Source: Pseudeuparius sepicola (Eukaryota; Arthropoda; Insecta; Coleoptera; Anthribidae). Taken from it: a DNA stretch of 64,000 nucleotides. Each line of letters starts with the position of its first letter. Positions within the stretch are counted from its first letter, which is position 1. The DNA lies in NCBI GenBank assembly GCA_963920635.1, contig OY987298.1, positions 144,434,257-144,498,256 of the forward strand, in the 5' to 3' direction. A model generated the notes under the pieces. It worked only from the letters and a program-made list of their open reading frames with translations, had not been told where the DNA came from and did not search any database. Below are positions 34,047-46,107 of the stretch, one piece after another. Both the position numbers and the translations under genes were made by a program.

Positions 34047-34106
34047 AATGAGCAGGCCAGAAAGGACGCGAAGAGAGCCGTAAATCGTAGGAGGCCATGG
34101 TTTAAC
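34047..34106 (-). repeat. Inverted partner of 27569-27628, upstream of the WDR74-like gene
   Basis: GGCCAGAAAGGACGCGAAGA and its continuation to CCATGGTTTAAC match the left copy in reverse orientation. Because the start codon of the WDR74-like gene is at 34181, this segment may contribute to its promoter or 5' leader. Confidence 0.7.
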
Positions 34107-34180
34107 CTATATATTTTGTGGTAACGTTGATTCTATCGATCCATCCACGGTTGTAATGTGCTAAGAAAATATTATTAAAA

Positions 34181-35612
34181 ATGATTAATAAGGATTGGAG
34201 TAAATACAGCTTTTACGTGGGCACATCCCGCGGAATCTTATTGTGTAAGCACTCCACAAAATATTATTTCTTTATACTCGACTAAATCTTCGGCATTTGC
34301 AGCTACTTCCGATAAACCAGGTGACTTGAAAGTATCAAAACACGAAGCCTCCTCCGAAGTAACTTGCATGACTTTCGGAAGGTCAGATGCTGAAATCGTA
34401 GTTGGTTTTAAGAATGGAAGTGCGACACTTTATAACAGCGATAGCAATACTTACGAGAAAGATATATTGAAACTAGCCGGAGAAGGTCCTGTGGTTGGTT
34501 TAGGAGTTGTCGATAAGTCGGTGATTATTGGGAAACATGACGGTATAGTAAATGTATGGAATGGGAAGAAAGCCGACTTTTTCTCGCTAGATTTAGATGA
34601 AAAAGGGACGCTGGATAGTATGGTTTATCATCAGAATAGAAATAATGTTATTGGTACTGGAGGAGAGTTTAACGATTATAAATTGTGGGATATCGAGACC
34701 AAGCAGTGTATTTTTCGAGCAAAATCTGTAAGTTTTTGACTTGTGAAGGTTAGTCTCTGCGTATTTACGATAACTTTTTCGGCCAGATGGGTCACGATGA
34801 GCTTCAACTTCCAATTCCAACATCGATAAGAGGAATAACATTTCTGTCTGAAAATAAACACTTGGGTGTATGTGCAACTAAAGAAGGACATGTTTTGCTT
34901 TATGACGATCGCGCACAGAGAAGACCGGTTGTTAAATTCTTAGAAAAAAAGGCAAGCTACACTTGTGTATCATCGGCATATAGGGAAAGGTAATTTCATA
35001 ATTATGTTATTTAAAAAATTATAAATTATAACTGATTTAACAATAATTTCTGAAACCTTAGGCAAGTTCTTGTGGGCACAACAAGAGGCTACATGCAGGT
35101 GCTTGATATGAAAGCTGGAAAATGTGTAAAAACTTTTACGAGTTTCACGGGAAGTGTAACAAGTATAGTTTGTGATCCGATGGAACCTATTGTTGCCAGT
35201 ACGAGTTTAGATAGGTTTTTAAGGATACATAATTTGGAAACTAAGGAACTTTTACATAAGGTATAATGTACATTTTTTTTTATATATGTATAGCTACTTA
35301 AATTTTATTTTTTAGGTTTATGTCAAACAAAATTTAACAAAGCTGCTCATGAAGCCAGTGGTCAAAGATGAGCCAGAAGAGAATAAGCAAGCAGATGAAA
35401 CAATTGATGAAGAATATGAAGAATTGTTCAAAAATATGCAAGAAGTTGAAAGCAAGAAAATTAAAAAGAAGAAATATGAGAAAGTTTCTGAGGATATTAC
35501 ATTTGGATCTGTTGATAGTGATGTAAAGAAGAAGAAGAGGAAATCTATTGGTAGTGTCGATCCGAAGAAAAGTAAAAAGAAAAAAGTTAAACCCATAATT
35601 AACAATAATTAA
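34181..35612 (+). CDS. WDR74: WDR74-like WD-repeat nucleolar protein (5 exons, 395 aa)
   Basis: Exons are 34181-34244, 34303-34727, 34787-34989, 35062-35260 and 35316-35612. All have GT-AG introns of about 55-75 bases, and the phases join to 396 codons including TAA. The N-terminus has the Val-Gly-Thr-x-x-Gly-Ile-Leu opening of WDR74. WD-type blades follow, including a Gly-Thr-Gly-Gly-Glu then Leu-Trp-Asp-Ile-Glu segment, an Arg-Arg-Pro-Val block and a Leu-Asp-Arg-Phe-Leu-Arg-Ile-His blade. A Lys-rich tail with nucleolar-type KKKK clusters closes the protein. WDR74/Nsa1 proteins act in 60S pre-ribosome maturation with the NVL ATPase and the MTR4-exosome. The start is chosen because it gives the conserved N-terminus with the Asp-Trp-Ser-Lys-Tyr lead. 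Length is close to the human protein. Confidence 0.92.
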
Positions 35613-35616
35613 TAAA
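35611..35616 (+). terminator. Poly(A) signal overlapping the WDR74 stop codon
   Basis: AATAAA at 35611-35616 shares two bases with the TAA stop at 35610-35612. The 3' untranslated region would then be only some tens of bases. Confidence 0.55.
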
Positions 35617-36184
35617 AAAGTCTTGTTTTTAAAACATATTTTTTAAGTTTTTGTCCAGCCCAATGTTAATTAATAATAATCTCGATCGGGCCAAAAATCA
35701 ACTCAAAAAATTAAACTATACAGGGTTAACTATGACTTAAACTTCAAAATCTAGAGAAGATAGGAGAATCCTTTCCAGTGCCCCAAAGATATTAAAAAAT
35801 AAATGATTTTCAAAAAAATACAAAATAAAATCAGAAGTGTTAATACTACACAAAAGTTGCTGTCTTTATCTCATATCAAACCTACAAAACCTACCTAAAT
35901 CGCATAACAAAACTGGAAACATTGTATGTGCCAACAATAACATCTTTTTAAAATCATGAAACAAAATAAGTTGCCTTCGGTAATGTCTCTATTCGTATAT
36001 AATATCGTTGACTCACCCTGTTAGATGTTAGTTGACAAATGGTGTATGCATGGTGGTCTACAAGTCAACTCCAAGTATATTGAGAATAAAATACAAAACA
36101 GTACCAAGTATATCAATAGGCACAAATTTGTAGCATTAAAATGATAAAAATAAAAAGACATAATTTCCTGAAATTAAATCCTAT
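35617..36184. other. Intergenic stretch with CAGGGT-ended fragment
   Basis: TACAGGGTTAAC at 35719 and ACCCTGTTA near 36016 are weakly inverted, suggesting an old TA-flanked MITE of about 300 bp. No gene was recognised. Confidence 0.35.
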
Positions 36185-36192
36185 CAAATATG

Positions 36193-37001
36193 TAGAGATG
36201 GGAAAGTTCCCTCTTTATGAAAATTCCCGGAAAGTTTCCGACCAAAATTTCCGAAACTTTCGGAAAGTTTCCAATCTTACTTTTTTTAATGTTTACTTTA
36301 ATTAGTCACATAGTCACACTTAGAGAAATACTAAATATGTCATATTTTAAGTGAAATTTGCTAAAGATATTGTAGAAAAGGTATAATGTCACAAAATGTA
36401 AAAGTTTTGCTTTGTAATTCGTATTTCATGATCATAATTCAAATTTCCACTTTCAGGTTTTAAATTATTAGTATTATTAATTAATTACTACCTACAGTAA
36501 AAAACGTAGGAAGTGACGTTTTTTTTTTGTTAAAAAAATACTATTATTTTTTTGCAGACTTGCTGGGACAAAAAACCATTACTCCCGCTAAACCAAAAGT
36601 GATATAAAGGATAAAAGATAAAACCAAATACGAAAGAATAATAAATTAACATATTGTTCATATTATCATTATTTATCTAGTTTAATTTAATTTAAACTTA
36701 TTAAACTTCAGAAGTCAAAAAGTCTAATAAAAAAATATAATAAAATATATTTGATCTGTGGTCTATAGCACAGTTCATGATTCTTCTTTGTATTCTTTAG
36801 GTTGTCATGAATCTTGGCCAGGCATTTATGACGGCAAATTTAAAATTTCGACATAAATTCCGGGAAACTTTCCGTGAAAGTTTCCCGGGAATGTTTCGGA
36901 AACTTTCAGGGAAAGTTTTCTATACCTTCAAAGTTTCTTCCCGGAAAGTTTCCAGAAACGGAAACTTTCCAGACTTGGAAAGTTTCCATTGCCCATCTCT
37001 A
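36193..37001. mobile_element. hAT-type non-autonomous element with GGAAACTTTCC subterminal repeats (copy 1)
   Basis: The ends TAGAGATGGG and CCCATCTCTA are inverted and flanked by an 8-bp duplication CAAATATG (36185-36192 and 37002-37009), which is diagnostic for hAT. Both subterminal regions (about 36200-36275 and 36855-36990) are packed with GGAAACTTTC/GGGAAAGTTTCC motifs in both orientations, the kind of array bound by hAT transposases. The interior is AT-rich and non-coding. Confidence 0.85.
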
Positions 37002-37009
37002 CAAATATG

Positions 37010-38043
37010 TACCAAAAATTTCTTACTTTTGGCTTTTGGCCAGTATGCTATCTAGGCGGTTAGGTTCTTATTTTCTCGGAGCTATCGGGTAGGGATTTTC
37101 TTTACGGGCGGTTTGTTCAGAACTCTATAGTAAGGAAGGAAACATCATTTGAAAATAGCTCCTCAGCTATTTAAAAAACAACAGCAAAGAGTTGCAATAC
37201 GTAAACTGTCAAATTATTTTTATCAAATTTCAGGCAGTAAGAGGCAGAGGAAGTTTTTATTCGTTATCGGTCAATTTCTGAGGCAAAATATAAAACCCCG
37301 AATAGGCAACTTTTACGCGCTATTAGAATATGATATTAAAAAAATTGTTTTTGTCATTTCCATCACTCTATTCTGGGTAGGTATGTAAGGGATTTTATTT
37401 TTATTTCTAATTTTTTCGAAAAAACGATCTAAAGAGTTTATCTTGCTTTTTTACTTTTGTTCAGCAAAACTCCAAATATAAGTTTCTAAAATTTTTAGTC
37501 CTGTTTATCAAATTTTGTCTTATTTTCTAGCAAGCAAAACTTTTTATGAGGTTTTTTTTTGAAAAATGAGAATTAAATTTCTGACAGAATCTGAGAACAT
37601 ATTGTATAAGCAGATTCCAACAAAAATAGGCTCAGACGTCCATCCATTGAACAAATATTTCTTCAACAAAATAGCGTTACGCGTATTGGAATTATTGAGG
37701 TATTGAGGCAGGAAATCTATTTTTATTGTGATAAGGCAAATAATTTCCCTATTTACCAGTTATTGATACGCCCCTGGACTGATACTTTGTGAAGTTAGCA
37801 GCCTAGCGCTATTGTTCTTCTCTGTGCTCTAAAAAGGTGTCGACTTTTAGCAACAATCCACGACATAAAATTTGTTTGGGACAAATATTACGCAATTGTT
37901 TTTACCTGACCTTATATTTATATTTTGTAGAATTGTCAAAATTATATCCTAAGTTTGGTGTTCTGTGATTATCCTAAACATAACCTGGCTTTGTGCCGCG
38001 GACGTGAACGGTGAACGCTGAAAAAAAATATTTTCCCTTGAAA
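37010..38043. other. Intergenic stretch before METTL3
   Basis: AT-rich sequence with only short ORFs and no recognised gene or element. The METTL3 promoter should lie in its last few hundred bases. Confidence 0.4.
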
Positions 38044-41000
38044 ATGTCGGACGCCTGGGAAGAGATCCAAGCGATCAAAAGCAAACGAAACAGCCTACGC
38101 GAAAAACTAGAAAAACGCAAAAAAGAAAGGCAGGAATTGCTGGGTTCAAGCTTGGGGGCGGCATCATCGGTGGGCATTTCTGACAATTCTCAATCCAACT
38201 CGTCAACAATAATTGTTAAAGAAGAACCAAAAACAAGACTAGAACCTTCCGAAGCAGAAGACTTAGTTAAAAATGATCCAGAAGTGGAAAGAGAACTGCT
38301 CAAAAAGTTGAGCGAGGTTACACTCCAACTGCCGGTTTCTTCGTCAGAGTTAATGGCAGGTTTAAGGCTCGCTTTAAGCAAGCACTTCTTGCACAAGCAG
38401 GTTTACAACCTGCTTCAGAAGTTTGCAACTCAGAAATTAATTACCGTTGTTGACTTGACTAAGGATGGTATTGATATCGTTGAAGTTGTTTTCGTCGAGG
38501 TGACAAAAGTAAACGCGATGATATTGGAGTTTAATGCAGATAAGAAAGAGGTTAAGACTGTTTTAAAGAGAAAGAGGGAAGTCGCTTCGGAGAAGAGTGA
38601 AAATAATGAGGATGAAAAGAAAAAGAAGGAAAGAAAGGAGCCTAAAACGGATATTATGGTAGGTATGACATTATTTTTCTTCTATTTTACAACTCAAAAG
38701 ATGTATGCACAACCTGCACAACTAAAAACCGATTATGATGTATTTTGTCTTATAGTCTCTGCTGTCCATGCCATCAACAAAAGAAAAAGAAAGCAAAAAG
38801 CTCGGTGAAGAAATCCTCGACCTTCTAAGCAAGCCCACCGCGAAAGAACGTTCGCTGACCGAACGTTTCAAGTCGCAAGGCGGCAAACAGCTCATGGAGT
38901 TCTGCCCGCACGGCACTAGAATCGACTGCGAGAGGAACGGGATAACCGACTGCAAGAAGTTGCATTTCAAGAAGATAATTCAAAAACACACGGACGAGAC
39001 GCTGGGCGACTGCTCATTTTTAAACACGTGTTTCCACATGGAAACATGTAAATATGTACATTACGAAGTGGATAGATGTGGACACGCGGAGGGTAGCCAG
39101 CACAACATGCCGAGCATGCCCTTGGCGAGGGTGGAGAGTACCACGTTGTACCCGCCTCAGTGGGTGCAGTGCGATCTGAGATATTTGGATATGACAGTGT
39201 TAGGTAAGTAAAAAAAATTGTTTGTAAAAATATTTTTTAATAACTTAAATATGAGTCGTAGACTATACCCGGCTTCTTTTATACAGTGACCACATAAGGT
39301 TGGAACCGTGGAGGATCACTGGCCAAATTTTGTACAGGGTGGGCCAAATTGGACACTTTTAAAGGGAAACTCCTACTTTTGATGGAGATAGATGAAAACT
39401 TATATCGGTGTCTGAGGCTCATTTTTTATGATAAACTTATGATAAACTTAAACCACAAATCGATATCTGTCACCGTGCTTGAGTTACAGGGCGTTTTTCG
39501 AAAATGTGCGTTTTTGAAAAGTGGCCGTAACTTTTTTCGGGTTGAAAATTTTGTGTTTCTGTAAAAACATTCCTTAAGCACTTTTTTTACGTAAAATCCA
39601 ATGCTGCAACTATATTTTTTTTCAAGTCTATGGTTCTATGGTTTAAGAGTTACCGCTGAAAAAAAAATTTTTTTAAATGGTAAATGGTATATTTTTGCAT
39701 TTTTTAATAGAGAAAAAAATTACCATTCCAAAAATATATAACACTTACTAATAGCTTTTGAGGGCCCTTTCAATAAGTAGGCTTTGAACAGTGAGACAAT
39801 GAAACAACCGCGGAAAAATGTTTTTTTACTACTAACCTGAGAAATCACCATTATTTACCTCATTCCTCTAATGAGAAGTAATATTTCTCTACCTAGGTAA
39901 ATAATGATAGTAAAAAAATACCTAGGTAAATAATGAAAAATTTTCTATGTGACATTTAAAAATTAGTGTCAGTGTCATTTTATCAGCTTGACAACTGAAC
40001 TCCCAGGCTACTTGATATTTTGCAGTATTTGAAAAAAGTGAGAAATGACTAAAATATGGCAATATTTCAATGTTAGTAGAAAAAAAAAGTCTATATACAC
40101 TTCGGTTGAGAAGGCCATTATTTACCTCGCATATTATATCCTGAGGCGCGTACTATGTGAAGAAAACAAATTCTTTGTATAAATAACCCGATGATGACAA
40201 CTAAGTTGTCGAAACATCGTATATAATAATTTAAAAAAATATATATTGGACCGAAATCTCACGAATTTTAATTATAAGATTGATTGAAAGTGCATAAAAT
40301 AGATAATTTTTTGACACCATGGCCTGATATAGTAGAATATATTTTTTTAAGTGCTAAGGGAGCACCCATTGAACTGTGGCATTTTTCCAAATTCTAATAA
40401 AGTAGGGGCTTACAGATTACAGCAATCAGTTTTTTCGGTAACTCTTGAAAAAAGAAAGTTACGAGCCGAATAAGTTTCGGCAATTTTCGTATTTTTCAAA
40501 ATATCTCAGAAAGTAGGCCATTGATCTCGAACGTGTGTTTACACAAAGCTCGCGCATCAGAAAACTATAACATCATAATATCTTTTGCGAAGGAAAGTTT
40601 GCCGTGATCATGGCCGACCCTCCTTGGGACATCCACATGGAGTTGCCTTACGGCACCATGTCTGACGATGAGATGAGACAGTTGGGCATACCGCAACTGC
40701 AAGACGATGGACTGATTTTTTTGTGGGTCACCGGACGCGCCATGGAGCTGGGCAGGGAGTGTCTGAAACTGTGGGGATACGAGAGAGTGGATGAAATCAT
40801 TTGGGTAAGGATGGGAAGCTCCAATGTGCAGGAGGAGTTCAAATGTCCGCTGCGAAAAGACAAAATATTTATAATTTTTAACGGACTTCAAAAAAGGAGG
40901 AGGTTATCAATTCGGTTGTATGGTTTTTTGATGTTTGTTACCTCAGAACTCCGTCATTTATAAACCGATTTGTACAATTCTTTTTTATTTGAAAGGGTAT

Positions 41001-44000
41001 ACCTACGGAATGGTCCCATTTAAATTTGAAGAAAAAATTCCACCCCTAAGGGTGGAGGATGAAATTTCATATTGAACCGATTTCGATGATTCTTTTTTTA
41101 TTAGAAAGGGACCTTAGAGGTGGCCCCATTTAAATTTGAAGAAAAAATTCCACCCGGAAGGGTGGAAAATAAGGGAAGAAATTTCATATTGGACCGATTT
41201 GGATGATTCTTACCTTAGGGATTTTCACATTTAAATTTGAAGAGAAAAACTTCAATCCTAAGGGTGGACAAATAGGGGATGGAATTTAATATTGGACCGA
41301 TTTCGATAATTCTTAATAATTGAAATAAAAAAATTTTAACAAAAAAATTAAAACCGACTTCAAAAATTTGCCCGTATGCACACTCCACTAAAAATTTAAA
41401 AAAAAAAATAACAAAAAATAACATCGACTTCACAAATTTGCCCGCATGCACATTTCAACTAAAATTTTAGAAATATTTTTCTCTTTCTAAATTGAGTTAT
41501 CTTTGGAGTCGGTGACAGTAAGTTATGATGTACTCGTATGTAGGATATGATGTATTCATATCTAAATAGATTTGAATTCCTTGCCTTGACTGTCACCAAA
41601 TCCAAAGAAAACTCAATTTAGAAAGAGAAAAATATTTCTAAAATTTTAGTTGAAATGTGCATACAGGCAAATTTGCGAAGTCGGTTGTAGTTTGTGTTAT
41701 TATTTTTAATTTTTAGTGGAGTTTTTATTATAGTAAGTTTATTTAAAAAGTTTGGTTGTCAAATTCTCTTCCTAAATACAACTCGTGGTGTGCCTAATAA
41801 TCAAATAATGCCTTTCGTTAATTTATTAACTCATTATAATCCCAAGGCTAAGAAAACAGCACTCTTGCTGCGCAGCCGAGGTATTTTCAGTTTTCGGATT
41901 ATAATTCGTAAAATTAACGAAAGGTATTATCGATAATAGGCACAACACTTGTTATATTACCCTTAAAAATAAAGCTTAAAAGTGCTAGAATTTGGGATGG
42001 TACACCGCTTTCCTTGAAATTTTTAATTATGTATGAGTTAATATTCGCAAAAAATGTATTTTGAATATAGAACACTCTTAAAGCTTTACTGTGTTGCTTC
42101 TTGGAGCAAGCTGAATGTCAGGACAAATTATATTTTTCAGGTTAAAACGAATCAATTGCAAAGGATAATCAGGACCGGTAGAACTGGCCACTGGCTCAAT
42201 CACGGAAAAGAACACTGTCTTGTCGGAATGAAGGGCGACCCGAGAAACCTGAATAGGGGCCTCGATTCAGACGTAATCGTAGCCGAAGTCAGAGCAACAA
42301 GTCATAAACCCGACGAAATATACGGTGAGCTTCCTTTTTTTGCAGCTTGTAAGCTGTCCCAGTTTCTCTAGACAGGGTATCTACCAACCTGGAAAACCTG
42401 GAAATGTCAGGGAATTATTTTTGGTCAGGGAAATCAGGGAAAAGTCAAGGAAATCCATCAAATACCTGGAAATTTGTGGTTTAATCTATTACATATAAAA
42501 GTATTGATGGGAAAGTTTCCACTTTACGAAAATTCCCGGAAAGTTTCCAACAAAAATTTCCGAAACTTTCGGAAAGTTTCCAGTCTTCTTTTTTTTAGTG
42601 TTTAGTTTAATTAGTCACACTTAGAGCTTTCCAAAAATACCAAATATGTCATATTTTGAGTGAAATTTGTTAAGATATTGCAGAAAAAGTATAATATCAC
42701 AAAATGTAAAAGTTTTGCTTTGTATAATTGGTATTTCATGATCATAATTCAATATTCCACTTTCAGATTTTAAATTATTAGTATCATTATTATTTAATTA
42801 CTACCTACGGCAAAAAAAGTAGGAAGTGACGTTTTTTTTTTGTTAAAAAAATACTATTATTATTGTAGACATAGCTGGCTCAAAAAAAAACCATTGCTTC
42901 TGCTAAACCGAAAGTGATATGCAACTGTGTTATGCAGATTATTTTATTCGCTTTACTAGTCTTATGAAAAATTGCAACAAAATTGCAATGTAATTTAAAA
43001 AAAAAAGGTAATTTGGCGATCACTTTTTTGTTTGAAATTAAATTGTTTTTTTTTTATAATAAAAGATAAAAAAGATAAAACCAATTATGAAAGAATATAA
43101 TAAATTTAAACTTATTAAATTTCAGTCAAAAATTATTTTAGAATATAATAATAGTTATTTATTCAACAAGTGCATAAAGTAGTACTTTCCACGAACCGCA
43201 GGTGAGTGCGCGCAATCCCATGAATGAAAAAAGACACTTTATGCATGAGTTTCATACATTATTTTTTATACGATCGTGCTTAAACATTGAAATATTTGGG
43301 ATGGGATTTTTGTGTTATATACTAAAGGGCATATAAATGCACTATGGTTTTCAATTACGAGGATTATAATATTTAGATCGCGGTCTCACTACGTTTACAC
43401 ATAGTATTGAAATCGATTTGAATATGTTTCTAGAATTATTGAAAACCGCATGAAGAGATTTTGAGATTGATTTGAATCTCAAAATAAATTTTCTTATTTT
43501 CGGGATTTAACGCCACATTTACCATTTATGAAAACACCAAACTGCATTACACTGAATTCGATTCCAAACTCCATGTAAACGTAGTAAGGAAGTTTAGAGT
43601 GAAAAAAAGTTAACTTTTTTCACTCTTTTTTTTTTCAAAAAGTTAACTTTTTTCACTCTAAACTGCTCAGAGTGAAAAAAAGTAAGTTTTTTTAACTTGT
43701 TGAAAAAAGATATACTTTAGGCATTTAAAAAGGTTAAAAAAAGTAAAGTTTTTATAACGATCGTATAAAAAATATATTTTATCTGTGGTCTATAGCACAA
43801 ACACACAGTTGTTCATGATTCTTCTTTGTATTTTTTAGGTTATGTCATGAATGTTGGCCTGGCATTTATGGCGGCAAATTTAAAATTTCTATATAAATTC
43901 CCGGATAACTTTCCGGGAAAGTTTCCCAGGAATGTTTCCGAAACTTTCAGGGAAAGTTTCCTAAACCTTCAAAGTTTCTTCCCGGAAATTTTCCAATAAT

Positions 44001-46107
44001 GGAAACTTTCCCAACTTGGAAAGTTTCCGTTGCCCATCTCTATATAAAAGTAGGAAATCTTTAATTCTTACAATAACTAATCAAAATTGTACCTTATATT
44101 CATTTTGACTCTACTCCACAGAGATCACATTATGTTATTTATTTATATGTGATCCCTGTGCTCTATTATATTCCAAAGATCATCTAACCAAATAAGATGT
44201 CAAGACTAAGACGCAATGCAATCAAGTGTATTTTAATAAGATTTTGGAATTAAATTCCAATTCCGATTTCCGATTCCTATCACAGTGAGTTTAGAGCTTT
44301 CTCGGCATATACAGTGTCTCCCACTTAAGGACTGACCACCCCTGTAAAATATTTATTTATTTATAGCTCGATTTTCATACACTTTTTTTTGTTGGGTAGA
44401 GCTTTAAAAATGGCATTAAATGCATAATTCAGGTGCCTCGTGCGTTAAATTCATGGCCCACTGAGACGGTGTTTTAGTGCCGAAATTTCGAGAAGTACTA
44501 TTAGGAATTTTTTAGAGGAAAATTAATGCCGGTTTCTTGTTCAGCGTTGTTGGAAGCCCAAACGTACCAATTTGCATTACCATAGCTCCACAGGGTGGAA
44601 AAAGGAAAAGTAAGGCCGGATTCTTATATGCAATGAGAGGTTCCAAACAAAAACGTACTAATTTGTAATTAATTTTCTTAATTTCTGATAAGTTGGTCAC
44701 TAAAATATTCATGAGGAACTCATATTCTTTCAAAAATTTATTAGCGAACAAATTTTTTATTTAATTTAATATCATCAAATACATGAATAAACAACACAAC
44801 ATAACATAAACTCAAATTTCAGTCATTTCAATTAGTCCTCTATTTTCTAATGCAAATTGGTACGTTTGGGTTTCCAACAACGTTGAATAAAAATCTAGCA
44901 TTAATTGTTCTCTAAAAAAGTCCCTAATAGTACTTTCAGCACTAAAACTTCGTCTCAGTGGGCCATGAATGTAACGCACGAGGCACCTGAATTATGCATT
45001 TAATGCCATTATTGAAGCTCTATCCAACAAAAAAAAAAGTTTATGAAATCGTGCTAAAAATAAAAATTTTACAGGGGTGGTCACTAATTAAGTGGGACAC
45101 TAAAAACTTTGAAACGCCCTGTAGAGCTATGGCAATGCAAATTAGTACGTTTGGGTTTCAAACAACGCTGAATAAGAATCCGGCATTGATTTTCCTCTAA
45201 AAAAATCCCTAATAGTACTTTTCGAAATGTCAGCACTAAAACACTGTCTCAGTGGGCCATGAATTTAAGGCACGAGGTACCTGAATTATACATTTAATGC
45301 CATTTTTTGAAGCTCTATCCAACAAAACAAAGTTTATGGAAATCGAGCCATAAATAAAAATTTTACAGGGGTGGTCAGTCCTTAAGTGGGACACACTGTA
45401 TAATCATGTATTATCAAAAAATCGAACGATAGCCTTTTGAGTAGCTTTATTTTCATAAGCCTTGATTCATTGCCATCTGCGAAAATTATGGGCGAAACTA
45501 TCGATGGACTAACAAAAATTTAGGTTAGATCATCTTTGGGGACTAAAGATATCATGAAATAGCAAAAAAAGGATATTGTCACTTTATAACTTTCTTCGAA
45601 AACATAATAGGACTTAATTTGCACATTTATTTAATTAATGACATCACGAAAATTAATAGTCCGCTTTTGAATTTTTTTGTTACAAAGCACGATAGTTCAG
45701 AGAAATCTTATCCTAGCGGATCTGTTGACTCTTCCATTTTATTTAAATTCACACATTTATCTCAGTAAGTGGGTATTAGTCAGGGAATTTTTTGCTTTTT
45801 GGTCGGGGATAACCTGGAAAAGTCAGGAAATTTTAAAAACTCGATTTGGTAGACACCCTGCTAGAACTCGAGGTATGCGCAGACAAACTGACTTATTTAT
45901 AATTTCCTAGGTATGATTGAGAGGTTGTCCCCCGGCACGAGAAAAATCGAACTATTCGGACGACCCCACAACATCCAGCCGAACTGGATAACGCTCGGCA
46001 ATCAGGTCGACGGCATTCGGCTGATCGATCCGGCCCTGATCGAGAACTTCAAGAAACGTTACCCCACCGGGAACTGCATGGCGCCACCGCCCGAACCTGC
46101 TCACTAG
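38044..46107 (+). CDS. METTL3: METTL3 N6-adenosine mRNA methyltransferase catalytic subunit (5 exons, 551 aa)
   Basis: Exons are 38044-38658, 38756-39203, 40593-40804, 42141-42324 and 45911-46107. All have GT-AG junctions and the phases join to 552 codons with TAG. The start at MSDAW is preferred over an upstream in-frame ATG at 38011 because it matches the METTL3 N-terminus. A charged helix and a Lys/Glu-rich low-complexity stretch come first. Two CCCH zinc fingers follow (Cys255, 263, 271, His275 and Cys291, 297, 303, His307). The MT-A70 Rossmann domain contains the catalytic Asp-Pro-Pro-Trp at 363-366. Exons 4-5 supply the conserved [13 protein letters not shown] loop and the His-Asn-Ile-Gln-Pro-Asn-Trp motif. 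Family knowledge: it works with METTL14 in the nucleus, transferring methyl from SAM to RRACH sites. Human METTL3 is 580 aa. Introns 3 and 4 are inflated by mobile elements. Confidence 0.97.
39335..39480. mobile_element. One end of a CAGGGT-type MITE in METTL3 intron 2
   Basis: TACAGGGTGGGCCAAATTGG begins a segment with the conserved terminal style of the TA-flanked elements elsewhere in the window. No matching inverted end was found, so it looks truncated. Confidence 0.4.
40188..40219 (+). ncRNA. Hammerhead-ribozyme-like core in METTL3 intron 2 (probably inactive)
   Basis: The order is CCGATGA, then stem II GACAAC/GTTGTC with a TAA loop, then CGAAAC. This is the hammerhead core layout except that CTGATGA reads CCGATGA. 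Hammerhead motifs are known in Penelope-like and related retroelements. The missing U and unproven stems I and III make activity doubtful. Confidence 0.3.
40865..41345. mobile_element. Interspersed repeat with internal ~110 bp tandem units in METTL3 intron 3
   Basis: It begins ACGGACTTCAAAAAAGGAGG just after exon 3. Three diverged units follow, each with CATTTAAATTTGAAGA, a CACCC(T/G)AAGGGTGGA palindrome and ATTGRACCGATTTSGATGAT. It ends near ACCGACTTCAAAAA at 41352. The type of element is not assigned. Confidence 0.6.
41398..41722. mobile_element. Fold-back MITE in METTL3 intron 3
   Basis: Inverted repeats of about 115 bp pair 41398-41513 with 41590-41722 through CATTTCAACTAAAATTTTAG and TTTCTAAATTGAGTT. 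The spacer is about 75 bases. No ORF. Confidence 0.75.
42502..44042. mobile_element. hAT-type element with GGAAACTTTCC repeats (copy 2), carrying nested insertions
   Basis: The ends TATTGATGGG and CCCATCTCTA are flanked by the 8-bp duplication TATAAAAG (42494-42501 and 44043-44050). Its outer parts match copy 1 (36193-37001), but the centre holds extra DNA at about 43166-43770. It sits in METTL3 intron 4. Confidence 0.85.
43166..43772. mobile_element. Insertion nested in the second hAT-type copy
   Basis: This block is absent from copy 1. TTTTTATACGATCGT near 43264 is inverted as ACGATCGTATAAAAA near 43757, bounding about 510 bp. The preceding ~95 bp has its own GTGCATAAAGT/ACTTTATGCAT pair. 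Inside are tandem AGTGAAAAAAAGTTAACTTT hairpins (43600-43700). Confidence 0.6.
44312..45398. mobile_element. Mariner-type fold-back element in METTL3 intron 4
   Basis: The left end begins CAGTGTCTCCCACTTAAGG and continues GACTGACCACCCCTG. It is inverted at the right end, and TA flanks both sides (44310-44311, 45399-45400). Inner inverted segments around GTGCCTCGTGCGTTAAATTC also pair, so nearly the whole element folds back. No transposase is encoded. Confidence 0.8.

Noticed and set aside
38011..38043. Upstream in-frame ATG of METTL3
   Set aside because: It would add 11 residues before the conserved MSDAW start and is better read as 5' leader.
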